From a virus, in IMG/VR virus record IMGVR_UViG_3300033148_002117, positions 1 to 33,768 of that record: a stretch of DNA of 33,768 bases, one strand, 5' to 3'. The translations under genes and the position numbers were made by a program. Below are positions 19,818 through 28,447 of the stretch, piece by piece; the stretch's first letter is position 1, and each line of letters opens with the position of its first letter. Below the pieces are notes generated by a model. The model did not search any database, was not told the origin of the DNA, and saw only the letters and a program-made list of their open reading frames with translations.

Positions 19818-21938
19818 ATGCGGTTGCTGGATCGAATCTTCAGGCGTGCCCGTGAAGTCAGGTACATAGCTACGCATTTCATCGGCAGCCTGCTGGGCCA
19901 GGTCGGTAGCGTGTCAAGCTGGGACTATGAGAACTATGCCAAGCAAGGCTACCTGCGCAATGCCACGGTGCGGGCTTGCATTGATCAGATCGCAGGCGCG
20001 CTGACTAACATCGACTTCGATATTCAGGACGGGGATAAGGAACTTATAACCATCCCCGCCGCCCTCAAGCCATTGAACAAGCTGCTTACCCGGCCTAACC
20101 CGAACCAGGGCTGGGATGCCTTGCTGCAAGAGATGGCAGTGCACATGTCCCTCGCCGGTGTTGCCTACCTCCAGCTTACAGCAGCGGGTGAAACGCAGAT
20201 CGGGGGCACCGTGCGCAAGAGCACTAACCCCGAGCTGTGGCTGATCCGGCCAGACCTTGTGACGGTTAAGTACACCGGACGCCATGTAGACGGCTATAAG
20301 GTTCAGGGCATTGCCACTCCGTTCACCCGTGACGAAGTGCTGCAGCTCGTTTACGTTGATCCCTTGCAGCAGTTCGGTGGCGCATCCCCAATCAAGTCCG
20401 TTGAGAATGTGATCGACTCAAGTAACCGCGCAACAGACTGGAATGCAAACCTGCTCAAGAACAGCGCGAGGCCCGATGCAGTGCTCGGTGTGAAGGGCGT
20501 CTTTAATCTCACCGGGGATGAGCGCACCAAAATTAAAGAGGATTATGAGAAGGCACTGGGGGGCAGCGACAAGGCGGGTGGGCTGGTCGTGCTCGAAGCT
20601 GATGGCTATGACTATAAGCAACTGAGCCTTTCGCCCTCTGAGATGAGCTGGCTTGAAGGCTTGATGTATGACAAGCGGGAGATCGCCGCCGCCTTCAAAG
20701 TCCCCGGTCTCATGGTTGGCGATCCTGAGTCTAGCACTTATGCAAACTACAAGGAGGCGCGTAAGGCCTTCTATGTTGAAACGATCCTGCCGCTGGCCAA
20801 CTACATTGCAGGCGAGCTGAATAACTGGCTCGTGCCTAAGTACTCCAAGACCGCTAAGATCGTGCTGGGTACTGAGTCCATCGGCGAGTTGCAAGATGAT
20901 AAGAACGAAGAGAACTTGCGGCGGTGGCGCTCTAACTGGCTGACGCAGGATGAGAAGCGCGTAGCCGAGAACCTGCCACCTGTCGGTGGGCAAGCAGCAG
21001 AAGTGCCTGTAGCACCTGGGCAGATGCAGCTCGTGATGGTGCGTGACTTCCCCGCGCCGACTGCAACTGAGTCACGCTCACAACATGCAACCCACATCAC
21101 AGCCTTGGGAGCCGGTGGGGCAATGCCCCGTGCGGACGCTATGCGCGAAACCCCACCGGTTACCTCCCTTCGTATCACTAGGCTATTCACTACCAGGGCG
21201 AGCCTGGAAGCTGACTACCGGAAGTTGCAGGATGAGTTCGAGCGTAAGTACACCAAGGTGATTGATAAGTACCTACAGGGGCAGGTGCAACGCGTAGCTA
21301 AGAAGCTCAAGAAGCAACTAAAGCGCAGCGTGCTCGGGATCGAAGAGCGCATCGCCAAGAGTTCGATCCTTAATGAGCATACCGAGCTTGAGATTTATGC
21401 CGAAGTTGTAGAGCCGATTGCACTTGAAGCGCTGTTCGAGTTCGGGCAGCTTGCCCTTGATGAGCTGGGCGCTGGCGGTGAGTTCGATATCGAGCGGCCT
21501 GGATTACAGAAGCGGCTCGCGGCTGACCTTGCCAAGCGCAGCAAGCTGATCACAAACACGACTGCGAATGAGATTAAGGACGTGCTCACCAAGGCAACCA
21601 GCGAGGGTGTAGGCACGGATGAAACCGCGCGCCGGTTACAAGAGTCACTCGAAGGATTACCCGAGCGCAGAGCCGGGGCAATCGCCCGCACGGAGACGAA
21701 CAGGGCAGCGTCGGGTGCCACGCTTGAAGGCTATGAGCAGGGCGGGGTTAAGAAGAAACGATGGGTAACCAACCTTGATGGCAAGGAACGCGAAAGCCAC
21801 CGCGCCGCGAATGGTCAAGTACAGAAGCTGGATGCTAACTTCAAGGTCGGTAGCGATGTAATGCAAGCGCCCGGTCACGGATCAGTGGCGAGTGAGAATG
21901 TTAATTGCCGGTGCAGGATCGCGCCGGTCGTGAGGTAA
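19818..21938 (+). CDS. Portal protein fused to a MuF-type head protein
   Basis: A 706-residue fusion. Residues about 1-390 are an HK97-type portal: YLRNATVRACIDQIAGAL, LLTRPNPNQGWDALLQEM, and ASPIKSVENVIDSSNRATDW, closing with the wing-to-stem region EIAAAFKVPGLMVGDPESSTYANYKEA. Residues about 450-560 are a charged coiled coil. The C-terminus is a MuF domain: RTETNRAASGATLEGYEQ, then KRWVTNLDGKERESHRAANG, and the closing HGSVASENVNCRCRI. In most phages these are two genes. The portal forms the DNA entry ring and MuF is a minor head protein linked to it. The fusion would fix their ratio at 1:1. Confidence 0.88.
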   Translation: MRLLDRIFRRAREVRYIATHFIGSLLGQVGSVSSWDYENYAKQGYLRNATVRACIDQIAGALTNIDFDIQDGDKELITIPAALKPLNKLLTRPNPNQGWDALLQEMAVHMSLAGVAYLQLTAAGETQIGGTVRKSTNPELWLIRPDLVTVKYTGRHVDGYKVQGIATPFTRDEVLQLVYVDPLQQFGGASPIKSVENVIDSSNRATDWNANLLKNSARPDAVLGVKGVFNLTGDERTKIKEDYEKALGGSDKAGGLVVLEADGYDYKQLSLSPSEMSWLEGLMYDKREIAAAFKVPGLMVGDPESSTYANYKEARKAFYVETILPLANYIAGELNNWLVPKYSKTAKIVLGTESIGELQDDKNEENLRRWRSNWLTQDEKRVAENLPPVGGQAAEVPVAPGQMQLVMVRDFPAPTATESRSQHATHITALGAGGAMPRADAMRETPPVTSLRITRLFTTRASLEADYRKLQDEFERKYTKVIDKYLQGQVQRVAKKLKKQLKRSVLGIEERIAKSSILNEHTELEIYAEVVEPIALEALFEFGQLALDELGAGGEFDIERPGLQKRLAADLAKRSKLITNTTANEIKDVLTKATSEGVGTDETARRLQESLEGLPERRAGAIARTETNRAASGATLEGYEQGGVKKKRWVTNLDGKERESHRAANGQVQKLDANFKVGSDVMQAPGHGSVASENVNCRCRIAPVVR

Positions 21939-21940
21939 CT

Positions 21941-22948
21941 ATGGAACTTGAGACCAGAGCAGCTAAGTTTGAGATTCGGGCAATGGATGCGACTAAGGGC
22001 AGCTTCACCGGTTACGCCTCGCTGATTGAGAACATCATCCCTGGCAGTAACATCGGCGCGCCTTGGGATGAAGTGGTCAAGGCTGGCGCATTTACTAAGA
22101 CGATCAAAGAGTCCGGCGGCAAGAATCCGATCCTCGCAGTACATGACCGGGGCAAGTGGCTGGGCAGTAGCACCGGCGCGACCGAGGATAAGGTCGGCTT
22201 GCTGATTGATGCCGAACTACTAATCAATGACGTGCAAGAATCCCGGGAGCAATTCGCACTGATGCAGCAAGCCCACAAGCTCAACAGGCCAGCCGGGTTG
22301 AGCATCAGCTTCAGGCCAGTGCAGGAACTTTGGGACGATGATCTTAACCAACGTCAGATACTTGAGCTTGATTGGAAAGAGACCAGCGTGCTGCCCACCG
22401 GCTTTGCCGCCAACCCCGGCAGCGATGTTGTGAGCCTGCGCTCTACGCTCCCCTTCAAGGGCTTAACCCTTGCACCGATGGATACCGCATGGCATGCCGA
22501 AGCAGCGCGCGAGCGGGTACAGGAATTCGCGCAGTGGGAAGGCAGGCTCAGTAAGCAATCTTTCAGCCAGGCATTCATCTGGCAGGATCGGAGCGCGATC
22601 ACTGAGGATGGCTACAGCTTGCAGATTGCAGACGTGATCGAAGGTGAGCTGCGCGCAGTGCCGCGTGCCATCTTCCATGCAGCGGCCATCCTTCAGGCCG
22701 GTAAACACAGCAAACCAAATACGGACGTAAGCAGGGCGCGCTTGCACTTAGGCAAGTACTACGAACGTATGGAACTCACAGCGCCGTGGGACGTCCGCAT
22801 CATTGAGCCTACCTACCTGATCGGCGGGGACGCACTCAAACGCATTGCGGATATTGATGACGACCTGGCACTTGAGCTGCATCGCGCAGACCAAGCCGCT
22901 ATGACCTCCGAAGCAATGAAACTAATTGAGGAGATTCTACATGGATAA
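21941..22948 (+). CDS. Prohead maturation protease (HK97 type) with C-terminal extension
   Basis: The ATG at 21941 has TGAGGT upstream. A GTG at 21905 inside the portal gene is rejected. The 335-residue product begins with the U35-type serine protease: FTGYASLIENI, catalytic His68 in AVHDRGKWLGS, and Ser121 in GLSISFRP, closing with ETSVLPTGFAANPGSDV. Residues about 195-295 form a second domain (QSFSQAFIWQDR, IADVIEGELRAVPRAIFHAA, HLGKYYERM) that I know from other prohead proteases, with unknown purpose. It cleaves the scaffold and capsid precursors during maturation. It overlaps the capsid gene by 8 bp. Confidence 0.88.
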   Translation: MELETRAAKFEIRAMDATKGSFTGYASLIENIIPGSNIGAPWDEVVKAGAFTKTIKESGGKNPILAVHDRGKWLGSSTGATEDKVGLLIDAELLINDVQESREQFALMQQAHKLNRPAGLSISFRPVQELWDDDLNQRQILELDWKETSVLPTGFAANPGSDVVSLRSTLPFKGLTLAPMDTAWHAEAARERVQEFAQWEGRLSKQSFSQAFIWQDRSAITEDGYSLQIADVIEGELRAVPRAIFHAAAILQAGKHSKPNTDVSRARLHLGKYYERMELTAPWDVRIIEPTYLIGGDALKRIADIDDDLALELHRADQAAMTSEAMKLIEEILHG

Positions 22949-24140
22949 GCAGAAAGAACATGAAGGAATAGTAGCGGGGCTGTTGGAAGTCCGCGAGAAG
23001 CTGGAGAAGATACCACAGTCGGCTGAGCTGCAAGCCCTCGAAACCCGCATGGGTGACTTGGCTATAGAGAGTAAAGCCCAGCACGATGAAGTCAAGCGTG
23101 CTAACGATGCGGCTGAAGCCTCCCTGAAGCGTGCTGATGAGCTTGAAGCTCGCATGTCACAGATGAACTTCAACGGCGAGGGGAGTGGCAGTGTAGCCAA
23201 GCCCACCGGGCACATGCTTGCCTACGTTGACTACCTGCGAACGAATGGGAAGGGCGCTGTGTGTCAGAAGTTTGAGCAGGACGCCGAGTACCGCGCCTTG
23301 CAGGAAAGCGCTGGCGCTGACGGCGGCTTCCTTGTGCCTGATGTAATCGAGCAGGAGATCGGCAAGAACATCACCGAGATGAGTCCCTTCCGGCAGTTCG
23401 CCCGCGTGTCCACAACCACCAGCGACGGCATCACGCTGCGCAAGCGGCTCACTATCCCCACCGCTAAATGGCTAGATGAGACTGGAACTGCTGACGCCAG
23501 TAGCCTCACCTATGGCAAGCTGAAGATTCAAGTGAATCCGCTGGGTGCTAAGGTGCCTGTGACTTCGGACATGCTCGCTGATGTTCCGATGATTCAGTCT
23601 GAGCTAAACCAGGACGCGGCTGAAGCAATCGCACTGGCTGAAGGCACTGCCTTTATGACTGGCGACGGCGTCAATAAGCCGCTGGGGATCAACTCGGATG
23701 CTGACTACAGTTCAGTTACGAGCGTTGCCACTGGTGCCATCTCAGCAGATGACTTCTTCAACCTGAAGGTCGCGCTGAAAGACGGGTACATGGGTAACGC
23801 TAAGTACCTGATGAACCGTGAAACCGAGAACGACGCCCGCAAGCTGAAGGACAGCAACAACAACTACATCTGGCAGCCGGACTTCAGTGCATCTAACCCG
23901 GCTACCTTTGCAGGCTTGCCCTATGGGATTATGAACGGCCTGCCTGACCCGGCGGCTAGTGTCAAGTTCCTGTGGTTAGGTGACTGGAGCAAGGCTTACC
24001 GGATCGTTGACCGCAGCGGCATCGCCGTGTTGCAAGACCCCTTCGCAACCATCTGGAGTATTGACTTCAACTTCCGTCAGCGCGTCGGCGGGCATTCGTA
24101 CATCACTGAAGCTGCTAAGGTTCTTGTCGGCAAGACCTAA
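22941..24140 (+). CDS. Major capsid protein (HK97 fold)
   Basis: The ATG at 22941 follows GAGGAG and lies inside the protease gene end. The 399-residue product begins with a ~90-residue coiled coil (LEVREKLEKIPQSAELQALE and on), the delta domain that acts as a built-in scaffold and is removed by the protease. The HK97 core follows: ADGGFLVPDVIEQEI, the E-loop around LRKRLTIPTAKWLDETG, AIALAEGTAFMTGDG, and the P- and A-domain segments with YLMNRETENDARKLKD and LPYGIMN. The order protease then capsid is the rule in this group. Confidence 0.92.
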   Translation: MDKQKEHEGIVAGLLEVREKLEKIPQSAELQALETRMGDLAIESKAQHDEVKRANDAAEASLKRADELEARMSQMNFNGEGSGSVAKPTGHMLAYVDYLRTNGKGAVCQKFEQDAEYRALQESAGADGGFLVPDVIEQEIGKNITEMSPFRQFARVSTTTSDGITLRKRLTIPTAKWLDETGTADASSLTYGKLKIQVNPLGAKVPVTSDMLADVPMIQSELNQDAAEAIALAEGTAFMTGDGVNKPLGINSDADYSSVTSVATGAISADDFFNLKVALKDGYMGNAKYLMNRETENDARKLKDSNNNYIWQPDFSASNPATFAGLPYGIMNGLPDPAASVKFLWLGDWSKAYRIVDRSGIAVLQDPFATIWSIDFNFRQRVGGHSYITEAAKVLVGKT

Positions 24141-24185
24141 GTAACCAGTGCTGACCATCAGTAACTTTGAAAGGAGAAATGAATT

Positions 24186-24626
24186 ATGCCAAGACGAGAT
24201 AATTTCTATGATCAGCTTGTAGAGTCGCTGGCGATTCCAGAGAACAAGACCGCCACTGTTACAAGCTCGACCTGTGACTTGCAGGATTACAACATGGTCT
24301 CGTTCTTTGTTCACTTCGGGGATAGCGCCGACACGCTCAGCGGCTCGGTGTACTGGACTTGTAAGTTGCAAGACAGTGACGATGACTCAACCTACGCCGA
24401 CGTGGCCGCTGCCAACCTGATCGGCAGTGACGATGTTGGCTGGGCTGTTGTGAACGCGCCCACCGATGACAGCCGCATCCTTGGCGTTGGCTATTCGGGG
24501 ATCAAGCGCTATGTGCAGGTCGTGGTTACGGCCACCGGCTCGCATTCCAGCGGCACGCCGATTAGCATTATTGCTAAGAAGTCTCCGGTTGTAATGTCAA
24601 CTGGCCAGGAAACGGCGGCACCGTAA
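24186..24626 (+). CDS. Head decoration/stabilisation-type protein
   Basis: A 146-residue protein with AAGGAG before the ATG. It contains TVTSSTCDLQDYNMVSFFVHF, KLQDSDDDSTYADVAAANLIG and GYSGIKRYVQVVVTATG, a pattern I recall from small proteins found right after the capsid gene in many siphoviruses. The fold looks all-beta. It probably binds the capsid surface. This is inferred from position and pattern. Confidence 0.6.
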   Translation: MPRRDNFYDQLVESLAIPENKTATVTSSTCDLQDYNMVSFFVHFGDSADTLSGSVYWTCKLQDSDDDSTYADVAAANLIGSDDVGWAVVNAPTDDSRILGVGYSGIKRYVQVVVTATGSHSSGTPISIIAKKSPVVMSTGQETAAP

Positions 24627-24629
24627 GCA

Positions 24630-24773
24630 ATGCGTGAACTCATCCTGTTAGTCGATTGGAATGACAGGCAAGCCGGGGAGCTTGTGGCGGTTGATTACGC
24701 TACGGCTCTCCGGCTGATCCGCGACGGTATTGCTTGCGAGCAGCATTCATTAGTCAAATCGGAGAGTCACTAA
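24630..24773 (+). CDS. Very small protein between decoration and connector genes
   Basis: A 47-residue frame from the ATG at 24630 to the TAA at 24771-24773. It begins 4 bp after the preceding stop and its stop abuts the next ATG, so it fills the gap exactly. The sequence (MRELILLVDWNDRQAGELVA..., then ALRLIRDGIACEQH) resembles the small proteins with a helix ending in a Gly-Ile-Ala turn often found in this place. No ribosome site is obvious; coupling is likely. Confidence 0.55.
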   Translation: MRELILLVDWNDRQAGELVAVDYATALRLIRDGIACEQHSLVKSESH

Positions 24774-25655
24774 ATGGGCGTCATCACTTCCGGGCTGGCA
24801 CGGCTTGCGCTACTAAAGGGTGAAGTTCTGCTCGGCGAGTTAAGCGATCAGTACAACGGCGATTTGAAAGCCGCCATCGAAACGGCCACGCAGATCGCGA
24901 ATAAGATCACCGGATGCCAATTGGTCTCGACTGTTTACACTGACGAGCGGATGTCAGGCACCGGCACTAACAAGCTGACGCCGCCTGAGTACCCGATCAC
25001 TGAGATTGGTGCGGTGAAGATTTGGGACGGCTCGGCCTTCACGACTGAGACGGCTGCATATTACGAACTGATCCGGGAGTTCTGGATTAACTACCCGGCG
25101 CTTGGGCAAGAGTCCGGTGCCACCTATCCGAGCTGGCCTGGCAGCCCAGCCGAGAATATCAAGCTCACCTACACGGCGGGCTTTGATACTACCGACTGGG
25201 ATACGCTCGAAGTCGTGCTCGACGTAGCGAGCTTTGTCACTGCCCCGGCGGTCGGCGATGTGCTCACCCAGGCTAACACCGGCGCGACGATCACTGTCAC
25301 TGAGTCGAGCGCCGTTACCAACTACGCGAAGGGCGTCTCCACAGGAGCACTAAGCCGCGTTGATAGCAATACCTTTACCAGCGATGACGCTGGCGCGACG
25401 ATGAATCCGGCCACGGTTGCGCCGGTAGCTATTGCGCAGTCACTCCCCGCGTTTGCGGTTCCCGAAGATTTAGAGTATGCAGTTGCGAAGATGGCAGCGC
25501 TGATCTGGAAAGAAGGCGCGGGCGATCAGTCCCGGCTAGGAATTACAACCCGCTCGCGTGGCGGTGAGAATGAAAGCTATATAAGATTCACAGGCATGAT
25601 GCCCGAAGAGGTGAAGCAGATACTTCGTGGTTACACCAAGCGGAGGTTTGCATAG
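24774..25655 (+). CDS. Head-tail connector (HK97 gp6-like) with inserted domain
   Basis: A 293-residue protein. The first ~143 residues have the connector features: LKAAIETATQIANKITGC (helix), TPPEYPITEIGAVKIWDG, and IKLTYTAGFDTTDW. The last ~65 continue the connector with VPEDLEYAVAKMAALIWKEG and PEEVKQILRGYTKRRF. Between them, about 145-222, lies a Gly/Thr/Ala-rich beta module (VGDVLTQANTGATITV, GALSRVDSNTFTS) not usual for gp6-like proteins, which are commonly shorter by that amount. The ring of this protein joins the portal to the neck. The insert may project outward as a decoration. Confidence 0.7.
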   Translation: MGVITSGLARLALLKGEVLLGELSDQYNGDLKAAIETATQIANKITGCQLVSTVYTDERMSGTGTNKLTPPEYPITEIGAVKIWDGSAFTTETAAYYELIREFWINYPALGQESGATYPSWPGSPAENIKLTYTAGFDTTDWDTLEVVLDVASFVTAPAVGDVLTQANTGATITVTESSAVTNYAKGVSTGALSRVDSNTFTSDDAGATMNPATVAPVAIAQSLPAFAVPEDLEYAVAKMAALIWKEGAGDQSRLGITTRSRGGENESYIRFTGMMPEEVKQILRGYTKRRFA

Positions 25656-25660
25656 GCGCT

Positions 25661-26149
25661 ATGGCACGGAAGATCATAGTTAAGAGCGAACGTATAGGAG
25701 CAGTGCTCACGGGCGTCCTGCGGCTTGCAGCGCGTCATAACGCGAAGGTGGTCAAGAAGCATATGAAGCTCTGGCCGTTCGAGTTTGAAGCTGCGGCCAT
25801 TGATGCTTACCCGAGTTTCCTTAACGTGAAGAGCGGACGCCTGCGCGGGGCGATCCGTGGATTCAGTAAGGTAAGTGCCCAGCGGTACATCCTCGGGTTG
25901 CGCGTGCGTGGTCTTGCCTATGCGACGATCCTCCACGAGGGCGGCACGACCAGACCGCACATGATCCGCCCACGCAAGAAGGGCGGCACGCTAAGCTGGA
26001 TCGGTGCGGGTGGCGTGAGACGATTTAGCAAAGGGCATATGCATCCCGGCTCGAAGTTCAGGCCGCGCCCTTACCTGCGTAAGCCAATGTTTAAAGAGTC
26101 CAAGAAGCTGACGGTGCGGCTGGTCAAAGACATCGGGTGGGGAGGTTAG
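25661..26149 (+). CDS. Neck protein (HK97 gp10-like)
   Basis: A 162-residue very basic protein. VKSGRLRGAIRG, GLAYATILHEGGTTRPHMI and HPGSKFRPRPYLRKPM are the conserved blocks of the HK97-gp10 family, which joins head and tail. The ribosome site (GGAGG at 25642-25646) is rather far from the ATG, so coupling to the connector gene 5 bp upstream is likely. Confidence 0.8.
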   Translation: MARKIIVKSERIGAVLTGVLRLAARHNAKVVKKHMKLWPFEFEAAAIDAYPSFLNVKSGRLRGAIRGFSKVSAQRYILGLRVRGLAYATILHEGGTTRPHMIRPRKKGGTLSWIGAGGVRRFSKGHMHPGSKFRPRPYLRKPMFKESKKLTVRLVKDIGWGG

Positions 26150-26152
26150 GCG

Positions 26153-26593
26153 ATGGCCAACGAAACACTCAGAACTGCCATCGAAGCCCTGCGCCTTGTA
26201 GTCCAGGGCGTTGATGGTATCAAAGAGGCCACGATCAACCCGCGCATCTCTTCGAGCCTATCCCCCAGCCAGCTCCCGCTGGTCGTGATCCATGAGGGCG
26301 CGTTTGAGAATGACTACTCGGTCACCAATGAGACCGGCATCACTTATGACATTGCAATGCGGATGCTGTACAAGCCGAGCAAGGATCAGTTTGAAGAGTT
26401 CGGCAGTGAGATGAATGCCCGTGATCTTGGCGAGTCGATCATCGGTGCGATCGATGTAGACCCAAGCCTTGGTGGTACATGCCTGCTCTGCGAGTTGATT
26501 CGCGGCGATCCGCCTGTGAGCTGGCCCACAGATTCAAGCGTAAACTTCCGGGATTACCTTGTGCAGTTGACCGTGCGCCGTGACAGATTATAA
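26153..26593 (+). CDS. Tail terminator/completion protein
   Basis: A 146-residue protein with GGGGAGG before the ATG, 3 bp after the gp10-like gene. PLVVIHEGAFENDYSVTNETGITYDIAMRMLYKP and the closing RDYLVQLTVRRDRL alternate strands in the manner of tail terminators of the gpU type. The place between gp10-like and tail tube genes is the standard site of this gene. It caps the tail tube and docks it to the head. Confidence 0.65.
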   Translation: MANETLRTAIEALRLVVQGVDGIKEATINPRISSSLSPSQLPLVVIHEGAFENDYSVTNETGITYDIAMRMLYKPSKDQFEEFGSEMNARDLGESIIGAIDVDPSLGGTCLLCELIRGDPPVSWPTDSSVNFRDYLVQLTVRRDRL

Positions 26594-26611
26594 ATAGCTA
26601 GGAGGCTGAGT

Positions 26612-26770
26612 ATGTCCGATCCAAAGAAGAAGCCTAAGCCAAAGCTGAAAGGTGATAGCCTGCCATGCCCGGCAACCTACACCGCGCGGTCTTGGAAGAA
26701 GCTCACGAACAAACAGCAGCACGATTTATATGAAAGCAAGGGCTGGATCAAGCCCGAGGAGAATGACTAA
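26612..26770 (+). CDS. Very small Lys/Pro-rich tail-region protein
   Basis: A 52-residue frame from the ATG at 26612, with AGGAGG (26599-26604) 7 bases upstream, to the TAA at 26768-26770, which overlaps the next ATG by one base. The N-terminus is KKKPKPKLKG. The C-terminal half, ARSWKKLTNKQQHDLYESKG, resembles the small proteins often sitting between the tail terminator and tail tube. Role unknown. The strong ribosome site supports expression. Confidence 0.65.
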   Translation: MSDPKKKPKPKLKGDSLPCPATYTARSWKKLTNKQQHDLYESKGWIKPEEND

Positions 26771-27669
26771 TGGCAGTACCGCATGTTGAAAAGCTGACGC
26801 GGATTCTCATTGGTAGTAATTTAGTTAAAGCTACTAATGTCGATTACGACGTTGTCCAGAACGAAGTGCACAGCAACAATGACCAGCTCCCGTATGCGAT
26901 GCGCGAGCAGCCGTTGCCAGGTGGCTTCTGGTCAAAGTTCAACTTCGATTTTAAGTGCGCGGGCTCAGGTACTGCGGGCACGCCGCCCGTTGATATGGAC
27001 GCGCTGAAAGCCTGCGGGCTGGTGTATATCAATGCTCCGGCTACGAGTGACATCTTCACGGTGACCCGCACCCTTCTCAGTGTCTCAGGTTCTTTCAGTA
27101 ACTACCTCGGGAAAGCATACCTACAGACTTGCACTGCTGCGCTTGGCAATGTGAGCTGGGCGTTCCGGAAAGGGCAGCCGGTGATCGCGACCTACAACAT
27201 GCTGGGCGCTTACGTTGAGCCGACTGAGGCAGTTGACTCAACCGGGTTGGCTACGAGTGCCAGGCCCGTCGCGTGTAAGGGAATGACGATTGATGTCAAC
27301 GGCGATACGCTCGTGATCCGTGAAGTTGACATCAACCTGGCGGTTGAAGTCATGCTCCCCGAGCGTGACGATCTTGTAGCTGCTACTGGTAAAGCGGCCG
27401 CGGTGATCGTTGACATGATCCCTACGATGCGGATACTTGCTGAAATGCCGTTATTGGCAACAGCCAACTATCACGCGGGCTTCACTGCCGGTACAGTACT
27501 GGACTGTCAGATCACGAATGCTGGCGCGGCTGGGAACATTATTGACTGGGCGTGGAAAGGTTATCAGAACACGCCGCCTCGAATCAGCGCACCGAAGCTC
27601 GGGCTGGTCGAGTTGAACATGGATATGGGCTGGGGCTCTGGTGAAGAGCTTGTAGTCACTTACACTTAG
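26770..27669 (+). CDS. Major tail tube protein
   Basis: A 299-residue beta-rich protein without Cys-rich or enzymatic motifs. It lies between the tail terminator and the two tail-assembly chaperone frames, the fixed place of the tube gene in siphoviruses. Blocks such as FWSKFNFDFKCAGSGTAGTPP and ITNAGAAGNIIDWAW fit the tube fold family loosely. The call leans on gene order. Confidence 0.65.
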   Translation: MAVPHVEKLTRILIGSNLVKATNVDYDVVQNEVHSNNDQLPYAMREQPLPGGFWSKFNFDFKCAGSGTAGTPPVDMDALKACGLVYINAPATSDIFTVTRTLLSVSGSFSNYLGKAYLQTCTAALGNVSWAFRKGQPVIATYNMLGAYVEPTEAVDSTGLATSARPVACKGMTIDVNGDTLVIREVDINLAVEVMLPERDDLVAATGKAAAVIVDMIPTMRILAEMPLLATANYHAGFTAGTVLDCQITNAGAAGNIIDWAWKGYQNTPPRISAPKLGLVELNMDMGWGSGEELVVTYT

Positions 27670-27680
27670 GAGGCAATGAA

Positions 27681-28160
27681 TTGAAAGCATTACCAGCGAG
27701 GATGCAGCCAGCTTGGTACAAGGCAGTCACCGACCCTGATGGTAAAGTTCACTTTGAGCTTACGGCGCTAACGGGCGCGCAGCACCTAGAGATTATGAGT
27801 TGGCACGCCACGGCGAAAAGCACCGACTCGAACGATGTAGCTGTCGATCAGATTGGATTAATCATGGATCGGATCGCCGCGAGCTTGACTGGCTTGAAGG
27901 GATTGACTGACGCCGACACCGGCGAGGACTTGCTGCTTGAAACAGAACAGCGCGGCACGATTAAGTTGCTGAAGAAGGAAGTGCTTAACCGTCTCCCGCC
28001 AAACCTGCTTGGCGAGATCACGGGCGCTGTCCATGAGTTGACTACACTTAGCGAGGTGAAGCGCAAAGCCGTGGATTTTACTTCGCGCTCATCCAAGCAG
28101 AAGTCACGTGCAAAGGAAATGAAGAAACGTGCGAGCACGGGTGCGCGAAAGGCGAATTAA
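27681..28160 (+). CDS. Tail assembly chaperone, upstream (G-like) frame
   Basis: The start is TTG at 27681, 6 bases after AGGAGG. The 159-residue product is helical with a Lys/Arg-rich tail (SRSSKQKSRAKEMKKRASTG). The position between tail tube and tape measure, followed by an open -1 frame, identifies it as the G-type chaperone that coats the tape measure protein during tail assembly. Confidence 0.65.
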   Translation: MKALPARMQPAWYKAVTDPDGKVHFELTALTGAQHLEIMSWHATAKSTDSNDVAVDQIGLIMDRIAASLTGLKGLTDADTGEDLLLETEQRGTIKLLKKEVLNRLPPNLLGEITGAVHELTTLSEVKRKAVDFTSRSSKQKSRAKEMKKRASTGARKAN

Positions 28161-28168
28161 TTATTGAC

Positions 28169-28444
28169 GTGATCGAGCATGAGAATGGCGAGCTTGAATA
28201 CATTTATTCGGAGGGATGTCCGTGGAAGCAAGTAGATGCGGAAGTGACCTGGTTTGTAGAGTTGTTCGTGCATTACGACAGCGGGCATCTGCTGGTGGCG
28301 GGCTCAATGATGGAGCAGCCGAACTGGTATCTGGACGCTATGCGATATCTGAAGTTCAAACGGGAAGAGGCGAAGAGCAATGCAAACAAGGAAGCGCAGG
28401 AGGAAGCCCGGATGAAGTCGGGCTTACCGGGACTGCCGAGGTAA
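28169..28444 (+). CDS. Tail assembly chaperone, downstream (T-like) frame
   Basis: This frame is -1 relative to the upstream chaperone and is open from 28052, so the two overlap by about 110 bp as open frames. The first start codon is GTG at 28169, 9 nt after the upstream stop, with no adjacent ribosome site. In related phages the second frame is made as a fusion by programmed -1 slippage. Here no canonical slippery heptamer is present in the overlap. The best sites are A_AAG at 28148-28151 and 28112-28115. Reinitiation at the GTG is the alternative. The product is acidic and rich in Glu, Trp and Tyr, ending in a Lys/Glu helix. Confidence 0.6.
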   Translation: MIEHENGELEYIYSEGCPWKQVDAEVTWFVELFVHYDSGHLLVAGSMMEQPNWYLDAMRYLKFKREEAKSNANKEAQEEARMKSGLPGLPR

Positions 28445-28447
28445 CTG

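Noticed and set aside
20418-20993. Long minus-strand open frame (191 codons) within the portal gene
   Set aside because: It lies wholly opposite a well-supported portal domain, has no ribosome site or partner genes, and its sequence is what the reverse strand of moderately GC-rich coding DNA gives by chance.
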